This document shows positions 7,888 to 16,630 of a stretch of DNA of 64,000 nt, piece by piece. The stretch is from Thermomonas brevis. GTDB taxonomy: Bacteria > Pseudomonadota > Gammaproteobacteria > Xanthomonadales > Xanthomonadaceae. The notes beneath the pieces are model-generated. The model was given only the letters and a program-made list of their open reading frames with translations. It was not told the origin of the DNA and did no database searches. Within the stretch, counting starts at the first letter, position 1. Each line of letters opens with the position of its first letter. The position numbers were made by a program, and so were the translations under genes. The stretch is from assembly GCF_014395425.1 (NCBI RefSeq), contig NZ_CP060711.1:930001-994000 (forward strand). The letters run 5' to 3'.

Positions 7888-9910
7888 CCTTGTCCACGAT
7901 GCGCAACGCCGGCTTCAGGTAATCGTGCAGCGCGGGGCTCGGCGGTTCCGGCTTCGCGCCGCCGAGGTAGCGATGCAGCATCGCTTCCATCAGGTAGACA
8001 TAGGCCTCGCGCGGCAGCGGTTCGGTCGGCGAATGGCCGCCGTCCGCTTCGACGTACAGGCTGACGTCCTTGCCGAGGCGGCGCAGCACCGCGGCGTAAT
8101 GGATCACTTCGCGGATCGGCACCGTGCGGTCCTCGCCGCCTGCGAGCAGCAACAAGGGACGGCGCAGCTTGCCGGCGTTGGCCAGGGGTGACTGCGCACG
8201 CAGGTGCGCGTAGCTCGCGGCATCGCCGACATCGACCCCGAGCAGGCGCAACTGCGCCGTCAGCGAACGATCCGGCCGTGCGCCCTGGTTGCCGAACTCG
8301 TGCAGCCAGCGCATCGACCAGCCGAAGTCCGCAGGCGGCGCACCGGCCACGCCGACCTTGAACAACTCCGGATCGAAGGTCACGCCGAGCAACGTCGAAT
8401 AGCCGCCGAACGAATGGCCGACGATGCCGACGCGCTGCGGGTCGCCAATGCCCTGCGCCAGCAGCCAGCGCACGCCTTCCACGATGTCCTGCTGCACGCG
8501 GCCGTTGCCGTAGTCGCCGTGCGGCGACAGCGCGTAGTCGCGGCCGTGTCCGGTGGAGCCGCGGAAATTGGACTCGAACACCGCATAGCCGCGATTGGCG
8601 AGCAACTGGGCGATGCCGTCGTAATCGCCGGCGTGGAAATGATTGATCGGGCCACCGTGCACCTGCGCGACCAGCGGAACTCGCGCGGGATCGGCGCCCG
8701 GCGGCAACAGCAGGAACCCGTGCACGAGCATGCCGTCGGAGGCGCGGTAGGCGAACGGCAGCTTGCGCGCCAGCGCTGTTTCCGGCGGCGGCGGCGAGAC
8801 CTTCGCCTCCTGCTCGAGGATGCGGCGGAAACGGCCATTGCGCGGGTCGTACAGGTGCCAGCGCGCATCGCGCAGGGTGCCGGCGCGCTCGGACACCAGC
8901 CATCGGGCGCCGGGGCCATTGCCGATGCTGATGCCGACGTCGCGATCGGGGAATTGCCTGGTGATCGCCGCCACCTGCGCCTGCGCGGCGCCGATCCCGT
9001 AGGTCGCGGCCACGATGCTGCGATAACTCGCCACCACCGGCTGCTGCGTGGCCGGATCGAGCGCCACCTGGTCGAGATCGGCTTCGCCGCGCGGATCCGC
9101 ATGCACGGTGTGCAGGACGTTGTCGCGATCCAGCCGCAACACGCGGCGGAAATTGCCGCCCGCGTCGCTGTCCAGCAACAGGTCGCCCTGCGGGGTGACG
9201 GCCAGCAGTTGGGCTTGGTCGCGGATGACGGTCCAGCGCAGCGCTTCGCGCAGGCGGCCATTGCCCTCGACCCGGTACAGCGCGTCGTGGTCGCCATCGA
9301 AACGCATCAGCGCCACCAGCCGGCCGCGCGCATCCAGCGCCACGTCATGGATGAAGCGCGGGTCTTCCCACAGCAGCGTGCGCTTGCCGCGCGCGTCCCG
9401 GCGCACCACCCGCCAGCGCTCGCCGGTGGGCGTGCGCACGCGCTCGCGCAGCACCACCGCCGCCGGTTGCGAAGGATCGACCCGCAGCATGCCGCGCGGA
9501 TTGTCGAGGGCGATGCGCATGCCGCCGCGACCGCCAATCTCCAGCGTCATCAGCGTGCGGCTCGCCTTGGCGAACAGCCATCGGCCATCGCGCGACCAAT
9601 ACAGCTCCTCCGCTTCGGTGCGCGGCAGCAGTTGCCGCGCCGCGCCGCCGGCGGTCGGCAGCAGCCACAGGCTGCGTTGCTGGCCGAGCTGGCGCAGGTA
9701 GGCGACATGGCGGCCATCGGGCGACAGCCGCACCGACTGCAGCGCGCGCGAGGCCTCGAACGCGGCGCGCGGGTACTGCGGCGCCGGCGCGCGCGCGCGC
9801 GCGGCGGCGACTGCGGTGCGCAAGGCCTGCGCGTCGTCGGCGCGGGCAGGCGTCGCCGCCCACAACAGGACGCTGCAGGCCAGCGCCCCCAGCAATTTCG
9901 GGAACGTCAT
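7862..9910 (-). CDS. S9-family (prolyl oligopeptidase-like) secreted peptidase
   Basis: Predicted exported serine peptidase of 682 residues with a signal peptide (hydrophobic core LLGALACSVLLWAATPARA). A beta-propeller-like N-terminal region with repeated SPDGRHVAYL and SRDGRWLF motifs precedes an alpha/beta-hydrolase domain from about residue 400. The catalytic nucleophile lies in GHSFGGYS, the Asp in LLAGGEDRTVP and the His in EADGGHSP. The start ATG at 9910 is preceded by GGAG. Typical substrates are short, often proline-containing peptides; the true substrate is unknown. A palindromic intergenic repeat separates it from the ABC genes upstream. Confidence 0.9.
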   Translation of the reverse strand: MTFPKLLGALACSVLLWAATPARADDAQALRTAVAAARARAPAPQYPRAAFEASRALQSVRLSPDGRHVAYLRQLGQQRSLWLLPTAGGAARQLLPRTEAEELYWSRDGRWLFAKASRTLMTLEIGGRGGMRIALDNPRGMLRVDPSQPAAVVLRERVRTPTGERWRVVRRDARGKRTLLWEDPRFIHDVALDARGRLVALMRFDGDHDALYRVEGNGRLREALRWTVIRDQAQLLAVTPQGDLLLDSDAGGNFRRVLRLDRDNVLHTVHADPRGEADLDQVALDPATQQPVVASYRSIVAATYGIGAAQAQVAAITRQFPDRDVGISIGNGPGARWLVSERAGTLRDARWHLYDPRNGRFRRILEQEAKVSPPPPETALARKLPFAYRASDGMLVHGFLLLPPGADPARVPLVAQVHGGPINHFHAGDYDGIAQLLANRGYAVFESNFRGSTGHGRDYALSPHGDYGNGRVQQDIVEGVRWLLAQGIGDPQRVGIVGHSFGGYSTLLGVTFDPELFKVGVAGAPPADFGWSMRWLHEFGNQGARPDRSLTAQLRLLGVDVGDAASYAHLRAQSPLANAGKLRRPLLLLAGGEDRTVPIREVIHYAAVLRRLGKDVSLYVEADGGHSPTEPLPREAYVYLMEAMLHRYLGGAKPEPPSPALHDYLKPALRIVDKDADLLSKR

Positions 9911-9935
9911 TTCGATGATCTCCTTTTTTCGCGCC

Positions 9936-9990
9936 CGTCATCCCCGCTTTGAACAGACATTCGTCTGTTAGATGCGGCGCGGGAATGACG
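9936..9990. repeat. Palindromic intergenic repeat, CGTCATTCCCGC family (short copy)
   Basis: Outer inverted arms CGTCATCCCCGC (9936-9947) and GCGGGAATGACG (9979-9990) flank an inner hairpin AACAGAC/GTCTGTT. It belongs to the same family as the copies at 35013-35135 and 57203-57298; such elements are common between genes in this bacterial family. It lies between the permease stop (10000) and the S9 peptidase start (9910) and may act as an RNA stem between the two. Confidence 0.75.
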
Positions 9991-9999
9991 ATCAAAAGC

Positions 10000-11817
10000 T
10001 CAGGCGGCGGCGGGCCGCGCGAGCCGCAGGTCGTCCAGCCGCTCGCGCATCGGGTACATCAGCCACAGGCTGACCAGCGCGGGCAGGCCGACCACGCCGC
10101 ACAGCAGCACCCATGCCCAGCGCGCGCGCCGCGAATGCGACTGCCGTCCGCTCACCCAGATCGCGCCGAGCAGCGACGCCACGCAGCAGGTCAGCGCCAG
10201 CCAGACCATCCCGCGCGGCACCGGCTGCGGCGCGGCGCGCAGCGGATCCTTTGCCGCGAACAGATCCTGCGCGCCCAGGCACAGCGTGCGCAGCACCGGC
10301 GACAGCCACCAGATGCGCGTGGTGTAGGCCGGCGGCAGATCGACGTTCAGCGCGCGACGCGCGACCGTGCGCACGTTGCCATTGCCGTCGACCCGCAGCA
10401 CCTGCTGGAACGGATGCTGCATTTCGCCCGACCACACGCCCCAGGTATAGGTCAGCGACACCAGGTAGCCATCCAGCAGCTCGATCATGTCCATCCGGCT
10501 GAGGTTGCCGACGTGGCCCGGCATCGCCACGCGCAGCAGCGGCTGCAGCAGGTCGAGCCCGTTCATCGCCTCGCGGCCGGGATAGAAATAGGCGGCGCGG
10601 TCGCTGAGCACCAGGATGTTGTCGCCGGCGGGTGCCGGCGGACTGGCCATCACCTCGTCCTGCGGCAGGCGGACGCGTTCGAACATCCGCTGCTGGTCGC
10701 TGTCGTACTGGTAGGCCGCATGGGCGTTGTACAGGTAGGTGGGGCCGTACGGCATGGTCGGGGCCGGGAATGGCGCCTGTTTCCCGCCCACGCCCAGTTC
10801 GCCGATCGGGCGCTGGTCGCGCAGGCCGCGGGTGACGAAGCGCTGGCGGTCGTGGCTGAACACCAGGAAGACATTGTTGTCGCCATCGGCGAATTCCAGC
10901 GGCGACAGGTTGGTCATGCTGCCCTGCACCGGCAGGTTGCGCAGCGGGTAGGTCGTGTACACGTCGGACAGCGCGATCTGCTCGCGCCACAGCGCGGCCT
11001 CGGGATCGCGGCTGCCTTCGAGCCCCAGCAGCAGGATGCTCTTGCCCTCGGCGCGCTCGGCTTCGATGTAGCCACCCTTCGGCGGCGCGGGCATGTTGAG
11101 CGGATGGGTGCCGCTCACCGTCCACAGCAGTTCGATGCCGAAGCCCAGCATCCAGATCAGGAAATACGCGCCCACCTGCACCGGCAGCGCAACCGCCAGC
11201 ACCGCCGCCGGATTGCGCGGCTGCGCGGCCGGATCCGGCTTGAACGCGATCGCCAGCAGCAACGCGAGGAAGATGATGACCACGAGCTGCACGCCCAGCA
11301 TCGCCACGCCCGAGGCCTGCGCATACATGAACAGGGTCGGCAGCAGGAAGGCGGCGAACGAATAGCGGCGGTTGGCGACCATCGCGTAGGCGCCGGCGAG
11401 GTAGCCGGACACCGCGATCAGCCACGCCGCCACCGGCAGCAGCCAGTGGCGCAGGTCGACCACGCGCGCGGTCATCGTGTCCTGGTAGATGCAGACCAGC
11501 ACGACGGGAAGCGCGACCGCGGCGAGCAACAGCAAGGCGCTGGCGCCGCTCAGGGCACCGGCGATCCTCAGGCGATGCAACGGGCGGTGCAGCAGGCTCA
11601 GCCACTGGTTCGGCTTGCGGTACGTGCCCATCTGGTACAGCCCCAGCAGGATGCCGGCCACGGCGTACACCGCGGCGAACACCTGGTAGACGAAGATCGG
11701 CTGTTGCGCCATGTCCACCATGCGGCTGAGGAAGCCCAGCACGGCGAGATTGACGATGGCGGCGATGCCGGCCCACAGGCGGAAGCGCAGCAGTTCGCCC
11801 TTGAAGAGATCGATCAT
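10000..11817 (-). CDS. ABC transporter permease-like membrane protein
   Basis: Polytopic protein of 605 residues with about six hydrophobic segments in the N-terminal 230 residues. A large, probably extracytoplasmic domain follows, then two C-terminal segments (MVWLALTCCVASLLGAIWV and WAWVLLCGVVGLPALVSLWL). No catalytic motif is seen. Its ATG at 11817 has a GAGG site and lies 23 bases after the ATPase gene, so the pair probably forms one exporter controlled by the GntR gene upstream. This is the YtrA/YtrB-type arrangement. The substrate cannot be told from sequence; peptides, antibiotics or lipids are family possibilities. Confidence 0.75.
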   Translation of the reverse strand: MIDLFKGELLRFRLWAGIAAIVNLAVLGFLSRMVDMAQQPIFVYQVFAAVYAVAGILLGLYQMGTYRKPNQWLSLLHRPLHRLRIAGALSGASALLLLAAVALPVVLVCIYQDTMTARVVDLRHWLLPVAAWLIAVSGYLAGAYAMVANRRYSFAAFLLPTLFMYAQASGVAMLGVQLVVIIFLALLLAIAFKPDPAAQPRNPAAVLAVALPVQVGAYFLIWMLGFGIELLWTVSGTHPLNMPAPPKGGYIEAERAEGKSILLLGLEGSRDPEAALWREQIALSDVYTTYPLRNLPVQGSMTNLSPLEFADGDNNVFLVFSHDRQRFVTRGLRDQRPIGELGVGGKQAPFPAPTMPYGPTYLYNAHAAYQYDSDQQRMFERVRLPQDEVMASPPAPAGDNILVLSDRAAYFYPGREAMNGLDLLQPLLRVAMPGHVGNLSRMDMIELLDGYLVSLTYTWGVWSGEMQHPFQQVLRVDGNGNVRTVARRALNVDLPPAYTTRIWWLSPVLRTLCLGAQDLFAAKDPLRAAPQPVPRGMVWLALTCCVASLLGAIWVSGRQSHSRRARWAWVLLCGVVGLPALVSLWLMYPMRERLDDLRLARPAAA

Positions 11818-11840
11818 GGTGGTGTCCTCGTGTCGCGCGC

Positions 11841-12752
11841 TCAGGCGGCTGCCGGCGCGGCGTGGTTCTTGGCAAGGAAAGCGTTGACGGCGCGGTCCAG
11901 GCTGACCGGCATCGATTGCACGTTGCGGGCGCCGGCTTCCCGCAGGAAGCGCTCGAAGCCGTCGTCCTGGTCCAGCACCAGGTAGTGGTGCAGGCCGTCG
12001 AGGCGCTGCACCTCCAGCAGACCAGGCACGGTGTGCGGATCGGGGCCCTTGAACGGCACGTCGGCCACCCAGTGGCTCACGCGCGCGGTGAAGTCCTCCG
12101 GTGCCGACATGTGCCGGAGCTGCCCGCGTTCGAGGATGATCAGGTTGTCGGCGACGCGCTCGATCTCCTCCATCTGGTGCGAGCAATAGATCACCGTGCA
12201 GTCGGCGGCGGCGTTGCTGTACATCAGCGACTCCAGGAACGCGCGCTTGGCGACCACGTCCAGGCCCAGCGTCGGTTCGTCCAGCACCAGCAGTTCCGGC
12301 CCCTGCGCCAGCGCCAGCGCGAGGTTGAAGCCGGCGCGCTCACCGCGCGAGAGCTGGCCGACCTTCTGGTCCGGCAACACGTTGTAATGGCCGATCACGC
12401 CGTCGTAGGCCTGCTGGTTCCAGCGCGGGTACTGGTGCTTCTGCATCGCCGCGACCTGCGACACCCGCATCCAGTTGGCCAGCGTGTGTTCCTCGTTGAC
12501 GAAACCGATCCGGCTGCGATCCTGCGGCGTGAGTGCCTGGCTGTCCTTGCCGAGGATGCGTGCCTCGCCCGCGCTCGGCGGCATGAAGCCCATCAGGATG
12601 CGGAACAGGGTGGACTTGCCGGCGCCGTTGGCGCCGACGATGGCGTGGATGCGGCCGCGCGGGATCGCGAGGTCCAGGCGGTCCAGCGCCAGCTTGCGGC
12701 CGTAGCGCTTGGAGAGCGCGCGGGTTTCGATGACGTAGTCGTGGCTGGGCAT
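11841..12752 (-). CDS. ABC transporter ATP-binding protein (YtrB type)
   Basis: Nucleotide-binding subunit of 303 residues. It has Walker A GANGAGKST near residue 40, the Q-loop region RSRIGFVNEE, the variant signature QLSRGERAG, Walker B ELLVLDEPTLGLD and the switch His in YCSHQMEEIERVAD. The C-terminal 70 residues form an accessory region common in YtrB-like exporters. It sits between a GntR-type repressor and the membrane subunit, all read leftward. ATP hydrolysis by a dimer would power the adjacent permease. Confidence 0.92.
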   Translation of the reverse strand: MPSHDYVIETRALSKRYGRKLALDRLDLAIPRGRIHAIVGANGAGKSTLFRILMGFMPPSAGEARILGKDSQALTPQDRSRIGFVNEEHTLANWMRVSQVAAMQKHQYPRWNQQAYDGVIGHYNVLPDQKVGQLSRGERAGFNLALALAQGPELLVLDEPTLGLDVVAKRAFLESLMYSNAAADCTVIYCSHQMEEIERVADNLIILERGQLRHMSAPEDFTARVSHWVADVPFKGPDPHTVPGLLEVQRLDGLHHYLVLDQDDGFERFLREAGARNVQSMPVSLDRAVNAFLAKNHAAPAAA

Positions 12753-12866
12753 GGTTGTGCTCTCTGGGCTGCCGTTCCGGGCACGGGGGAAGAACCCGCC
12801 TGCCGGGGCGGCGTGATGAAGCAGGTCCTTCGCTGCGCTCGGGACGACGGGGAACGGGAGATCGCG

Positions 12867-13277
12867 TCAGGCGGTCTTGCGCGGAACCAGCTGCCGGAAT
12901 TCGTGGGCGACCCGGTCCTGCACCTCGTCGGGCGGGAACCCCAGCGGGATCACGTCGTTGACGAAGCGGCCGATGGCGTCGTCCAGCCGGCGCTCGCGCT
13001 CGGCGTCGGACAGCCGCTGGCGGGGCGCGGCGACGAACAGGCCGGTGCCCTGCCGCGATTCCAGCCAGCCTTCGGTGGTCAGCTCGGCGTAGGCCTTGGC
13101 GACGGTGTTCGGGTTGATCATCAGCTGCTGGGCGAGGCCGCGCACGCTGGGCAGCTGGTCGCCTTGGATGAGTTCGCCGGTGGCGATCTTCATGCGCACG
13201 GCATCGACGATCTGGCGGCCGATCGGGCGCGGATCGCCGGTGGCGACCTGGATCATCAGGGGGCTGGTTCGAGCCAT
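12867..13277 (-). CDS. GntR-family repressor, YtrA subfamily
   Basis: Short regulator of 136 residues: an N-terminal winged helix (IATGELIQGDQLPSVRGLAQQL, then NPNTVAKAYAELTTEGWLESRQGTGLFVA) and only a short C-terminal dimerisation tail. This is the YtrA pattern rather than that of larger GntR classes. It precedes the ABC genes on the same strand, and a perfect palindrome 18 bases upstream of its start fits autoregulation. YtrA proteins elsewhere respond to cell-wall-active antibiotics; that the same holds here is inference. Confidence 0.92.
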   Translation of the reverse strand: MARTSPLMIQVATGDPRPIGRQIVDAVRMKIATGELIQGDQLPSVRGLAQQLMINPNTVAKAYAELTTEGWLESRQGTGLFVAAPRQRLSDAERERRLDDAIGRFVNDVIPLGFPPDEVQDRVAHEFRQLVPRKTA

Positions 13278-13294
13278 GCGCGCACCGTCCTATC

Positions 13295-13315
13295 TGTACT
13301 ATTTGAAATAGTACA
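13295..13315. promoter_or_regulatory. Perfect 21-bp operator palindrome for the GntR/YtrA regulator
   Basis: TGTACTATTT and AAATAGTACA flank a single central G with no mismatch. It stands out in GC-rich DNA and lies 18 bases upstream of the regulator's ATG, where it would overlap the promoter. The symmetric TGTAC...GTACA form is typical of YtrA-class operators. Confidence 0.8.
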
Positions 13316-13525
13316 GTACGAACGAGCAGCGATCGTCAAGCCGGTTGCGACGAAACCGCCTCCCGGCACGACGAAACCGCGCAGGACGGGTGCGGGTGCC
13401 CCAAGGTTGGGTGGATTTCAGCGCGCCATGGCCGCGAGCGGGTCGCGGCGAATGACGGATGGGTGCAGGACTGGATGGGCGGCCGGTAGCCGGCTCCCCG
13501 CTTCGCGCGGGGATTGCCATCGCGC

Positions 13526-13885
13526 TTACATCGTCTGCGTCGGCTGGTCCGCGTTGAGGGTGCCGGCCAGGATGGTTTCGATCTTGCTGCGCACCGCCTC
13601 GCCCTCGGCGGTCTCGGCGAACTGCACGCCGATGCCGGCGGCGCGGTTGCCCTGCGCGCCGGTGGGCGTCACCCACACCACCTTGCCCGCCACCGGCAGG
13701 CGCTCGGAGGAATCCGGCAGGGTCAGCAGCAGGAACACTTCGTCGCCGATGAAGTAGCGGCGCGTGGTGGGCACGAAGATGCCGCCCTGGCGGATGAACG
13801 GCATGTAGGCGTTGTACAGCGCCGCCTTGTCCTTGATGCCCAGCGACAGGATGCCCTGCCTTGCCCCGCCCATCGGATTGCTCAT
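13526..13885 (-). CDS. pilZ: PilZ-domain type IV pilus protein
   Basis: PilZ-domain protein of 119 residues, needed for type IV pilus assembly in related bacteria. Patterns include RQGGIFVPT, GDEVFLLLTLPDSSERLPVAGKVVWV and RAAGIGVQF. The c-di-GMP-binding RxxxR/DxSxxG signature is absent, as in true PilZ orthologues that do not bind the nucleotide. It follows holB by 41 bases at the end of the leftward operon, the standard position in xanthomonads and pseudomonads. A small CCCCGC/GCGGGG stem follows the gene. Confidence 0.92.
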   Translation of the reverse strand: MSNPMGGARQGILSLGIKDKAALYNAYMPFIRQGGIFVPTTRRYFIGDEVFLLLTLPDSSERLPVAGKVVWVTPTGAQGNRAAGIGVQFAETAEGEAVRSKIETILAGTLNADQPTQTM

Positions 13886-13926
13886 TCGTTTTTCCCGTCA
13901 GATGCCACGCGAACGATCGTTGTTCT

Positions 13927-14925
13927 TCAGCGCCACGCCAGCAGCGCCTCCATCACCGCCAGATCCGCCCGCACCGTGGTGCGCAGCAGGTCGCGCGCGC
14001 GATTGGCCGCGTCGAAGCGCGCGGCCAGCGTGCGGGTTGCGGCCGGATCGGTCAAGCCCGCCGCCTCGCGCAACGCGTACTCGGCCAGATGACCCAAACG
14101 TTCCGCCGCGCGCCCATCGGCCACCCAGCGCTGCGCCACGTCGCTGGCCTCGGCCTGCCCGCGCTGCAGCGCCTGCGCGTCCTTCACCGCATCGCGGCGC
14201 AGCGACAGGCCGTCGCCCGACGCCCAGGCGTCGGCCAAACCGGGATGCCCGCGCGCGGCGTCCAGCGCTTCGCTTGCCAGCGTTTCCGCGTGCCCGCGCT
14301 GGCGCAGCCAGGCCAGCGCCTCGTCGCGCGGCGGCAGGCGCAGTTCCAGCCGCTGGCAGCGGCTGCGGATGGTGGCCGGAAGCTGCGCCGGATTGGACGC
14401 CAGCAGCCACAGGTAGCGGCCCGGCTGCGGCTCCTCCAGCGTCTTCAGCAGCGCGTTGAAGGCGCTCCAGTTGATCGCGTCGCAGGGATCGACGATCACC
14501 ACCTGCGCGCCGCCGAGCTGCGCGGTCAGGCCCATCTTTTCCGACAGCGTGCGGATCTGCTCGATGACGATCTCGCCGCGCGGCTTGCCGGTCTTCTGGT
14601 TGACCTCGTAGCCGAGGAACTGCAGGTCGGGATGCGCACTGTGCCCCCACGGATGCGCCGGCGAACCGTCCGGGCGCAGCTCCGGCGTCTCCATCTGCGC
14701 GCGCGAGGCGAACAGCGTGCAGCTCTTGCACGCGCCGCAGGCTTCGCCGTCGGCGCGCGGCGACAGGCACAGCACGCGCCGCGCCAGGTGCTCGGCGAGC
14801 AGGCGCTTGCCGATCAGCGCGGGGCCGACGATCAGCGTGGCGTGGCCGAAATAGCCGCCAGCAAGCGCGTCGGCCGCCTGCGCGTAGGCGCGCTGCTGCC
14901 AGGGCGAGAGCGGCGGCAGGTTCAT
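13927..14925 (-). CDS. holB: DNA polymerase III delta-prime subunit
   Basis: Clamp-loader subunit of 332 residues. The P-loop position is degenerate (GPALIGKRLLAEHL), as expected because delta-prime does not bind ATP. Zinc-site cysteines are present in GEACGACKSCTLF. The clamp-loader motifs ALLKTLEEPQPGRYLWLLAS and IRSRCQ near residues 155-190 confirm the family. The ATG overlaps the tmk stop as ATGA. Confidence 0.95.
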   Translation of the reverse strand: MNLPPLSPWQQRAYAQAADALAGGYFGHATLIVGPALIGKRLLAEHLARRVLCLSPRADGEACGACKSCTLFASRAQMETPELRPDGSPAHPWGHSAHPDLQFLGYEVNQKTGKPRGEIVIEQIRTLSEKMGLTAQLGGAQVVIVDPCDAINWSAFNALLKTLEEPQPGRYLWLLASNPAQLPATIRSRCQRLELRLPPRDEALAWLRQRGHAETLASEALDAARGHPGLADAWASGDGLSLRRDAVKDAQALQRGQAEASDVAQRWVADGRAAERLGHLAEYALREAAGLTDPAATRTLAARFDAANRARDLLRTTVRADLAVMEALLAWR

Positions 14926-15581
14926 TCCAGCCCCTTGCGATAGTCGGCCAGCGCGGCCAACGCGGCGGCGGCGACGGTGGCCGCGTCCGGGCTGGCGTCG
15001 AGCACGCGGATGCGCTGCGGATGCCGCGCCGCGCGGGCGAGGAAGCCGTCGCGCACGCGCTCGAAGAAATCGTCGCGCTCGGATTCGATGCGGTCGGGCG
15101 AGGCGCCGCCGAGCAGGTCGCGTCCGCGCGTGCGTTCGCGCGCATGCGCGACGCCGAGGTCGAGCAGCAGGGTCAGGCCCGGTTCGATCCCGACCGCGCG
15201 CCGCTCCAGCTCGGCGATGAAGGCTTCGTCCATGCCGCGCGCCGCGCCCTGGTAGGCGTAGCTGGAATCGGTGAAGCGGTCGCTGATCACCCACGCGCCG
15301 CGCGCCAGCGCCGGCAGCAGCACCTGCCGCACGTGCTGCGCGCGCGCCGCGAACATCAGCAGCAGTTCGGTGTGCGGATGCACCGGCTCGTCGCCGGCGT
15401 CGAGCAGCAGCCCGCGGATGCGCTCGGCCAGCGGCGTGCCGCCCGGCTCGCGCGTGCAGACCACCTCGCAGCCGTCGGCCAGCAACGCGTCGCGCAGCGC
15501 CGACAGCACCGTGCTCTTGCCCGCGCCCTCGCCGCCTTCGATGGTCAGCAGGCGCTTCTGGCGATGCAACACCTGCGTCAC
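14922..15581 (-). CDS. tmk: Thymidylate kinase
   Basis: Phosphorylates dTMP to dTDP. The 219-residue protein shows the P-loop EGGEGAGKST, the DR(F/Y) motif ISDRFTDSSYAYQG and a lid segment near DRIESERDDFFERVRDGF. The chosen start is GTG at 15581, overlapping the mltG stop as GTGA and preceded by GAGGGAG about ten bases upstream; a GTG or TTG a few codons later is possible. It sits between mltG and holB in a tightly overlapping operon. Confidence 0.95.
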   Translation of the reverse strand: MTQVLHRQKRLLTIEGGEGAGKSTVLSALRDALLADGCEVVCTREPGGTPLAERIRGLLLDAGDEPVHPHTELLLMFAARAQHVRQVLLPALARGAWVISDRFTDSSYAYQGAARGMDEAFIAELERRAVGIEPGLTLLLDLGVAHARERTRGRDLLGGASPDRIESERDDFFERVRDGFLARAARHPQRIRVLDASPDAATVAAAALAALADYRKGLE

Positions 15582-16630
15582 TTCGGCGTCGCTCCCTCGC
15601 GCTCGGCCTGGCGCTGCGCGCGGTAGCGCTGCACGTAGTCGCGCACCGCGCTGTTGTGCGCGTCGAGCGAGGCGCTGAACACGTGCCGCCCGCTGCCGTC
15701 GCCCACCGCGACGAAATACAGCGCGTCGCCCGGCGCCGGATGCGTGGCCGCGCGCAGCGCCGCCTTGCCCGGCATCGCGATCGGCGTGGGCGGCAGGCCG
15801 GTGCGGGTGTAGGTGTTGTACGGCGTGTCGGTGGTCAGGTCGGCGCGGCGGATGTTGCCGGCGTAGTTCGAGCCCATGCCGTAGATCACCGTGGGGTCGG
15901 TCTGCAACCGCATCCCGGTCTTCAGCCGGCGCACGAACACGCCGGCGATCTGCGCGCGCTCGTCGCCGACGCCGGTTTCCTTTTCGACGATGGAGGCCAG
16001 CGCCAGCGCCTGGTCGCGGTTGTCCAGCGGCAGGTCCTGGTCGCGGGATTTCCACGCGTCGTCCAGCGCCTTGTCCATCGCCGAATACGCGCGCTGGAGG
16101 ACGTCGAGGTCGGCGTCGCCGCGCACCCAGGCATAGGTTTCCGGCAGGAAGCGGCCTTCCGGGTGCTGGCCGGCATGGCCCAGCGCGCCCATCAGCGCGG
16201 CATCGTCCATGGCGGCGGTCTTCTGCTCCAGCAGCGGCACCTTGCGCAGCGCGGCGCGCAGGTCGCGGATGTTCCAGCCCTCGACGATGGTGAACTTGCG
16301 CCGCACCACCTTGCCGTCGCGCATCGCCCGCAGCAGCGCGCCCGGCGAGACGTCCGCCGGCAGCGCGTATTCGCCCACCTGCAGCCTGCCGGCCGCGCCA
16401 GTCTGCCGCGCCAGCAGCTGCCAGGACAGGCGATCGCCGGTGGCGACGCCCTGCGCCTGCAATTTGCGCAGCACCTTGTCGAGGTTGTCGCCGCGCTCGA
16501 CCACCAGGCTGGCGTCCGCCTTGATGCCGGCCAGCGGCGCGTCGGCGAACGACTGGAAGCGCTGCCAGTACCAGCCGGCCGCGATGGCGGCCGCCAGCAG
16601 CACGAACAGCAGCAGGCGGCGCGCCTTCAC
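15578..16630 (-). CDS. mltG: Endolytic murein transglycosylase MltG
   Basis: Inner-membrane lytic transglycosylase that cuts nascent glycan strands. The 350-residue protein has one N-terminal transmembrane segment (LLLFVLLAAAIAAGWYW) and a YceG domain. The catalytic Glu lies in LASIVEKETG, followed by QTDPTVIYG and a TPYNTYTRTGLPPTPIA-like block. The GTG start at 16630 overlaps the pabC stop as GTGA, so translation is probably coupled. Confidence 0.95.
   Translation of the reverse strand: MKARRLLLFVLLAAAIAAGWYWQRFQSFADAPLAGIKADASLVVERGDNLDKVLRKLQAQGVATGDRLSWQLLARQTGAAGRLQVGEYALPADVSPGALLRAMRDGKVVRRKFTIVEGWNIRDLRAALRKVPLLEQKTAAMDDAALMGALGHAGQHPEGRFLPETYAWVRGDADLDVLQRAYSAMDKALDDAWKSRDQDLPLDNRDQALALASIVEKETGVGDERAQIAGVFVRRLKTGMRLQTDPTVIYGMGSNYAGNIRRADLTTDTPYNTYTRTGLPPTPIAMPGKAALRAATHPAPGDALYFVAVGDGSGRHVFSASLDAHNSAVRDYVQRYRAQRQAEREGATPK

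Noticed and set aside
9780..9815. GC alternation (GCGCGCGC run) near the S9 signal peptide as a possible repeat or CRISPR trace
   Set aside because: It is a simple codon-level repeat inside the coding sequence; no spaced repeats and no cas genes are in the window.
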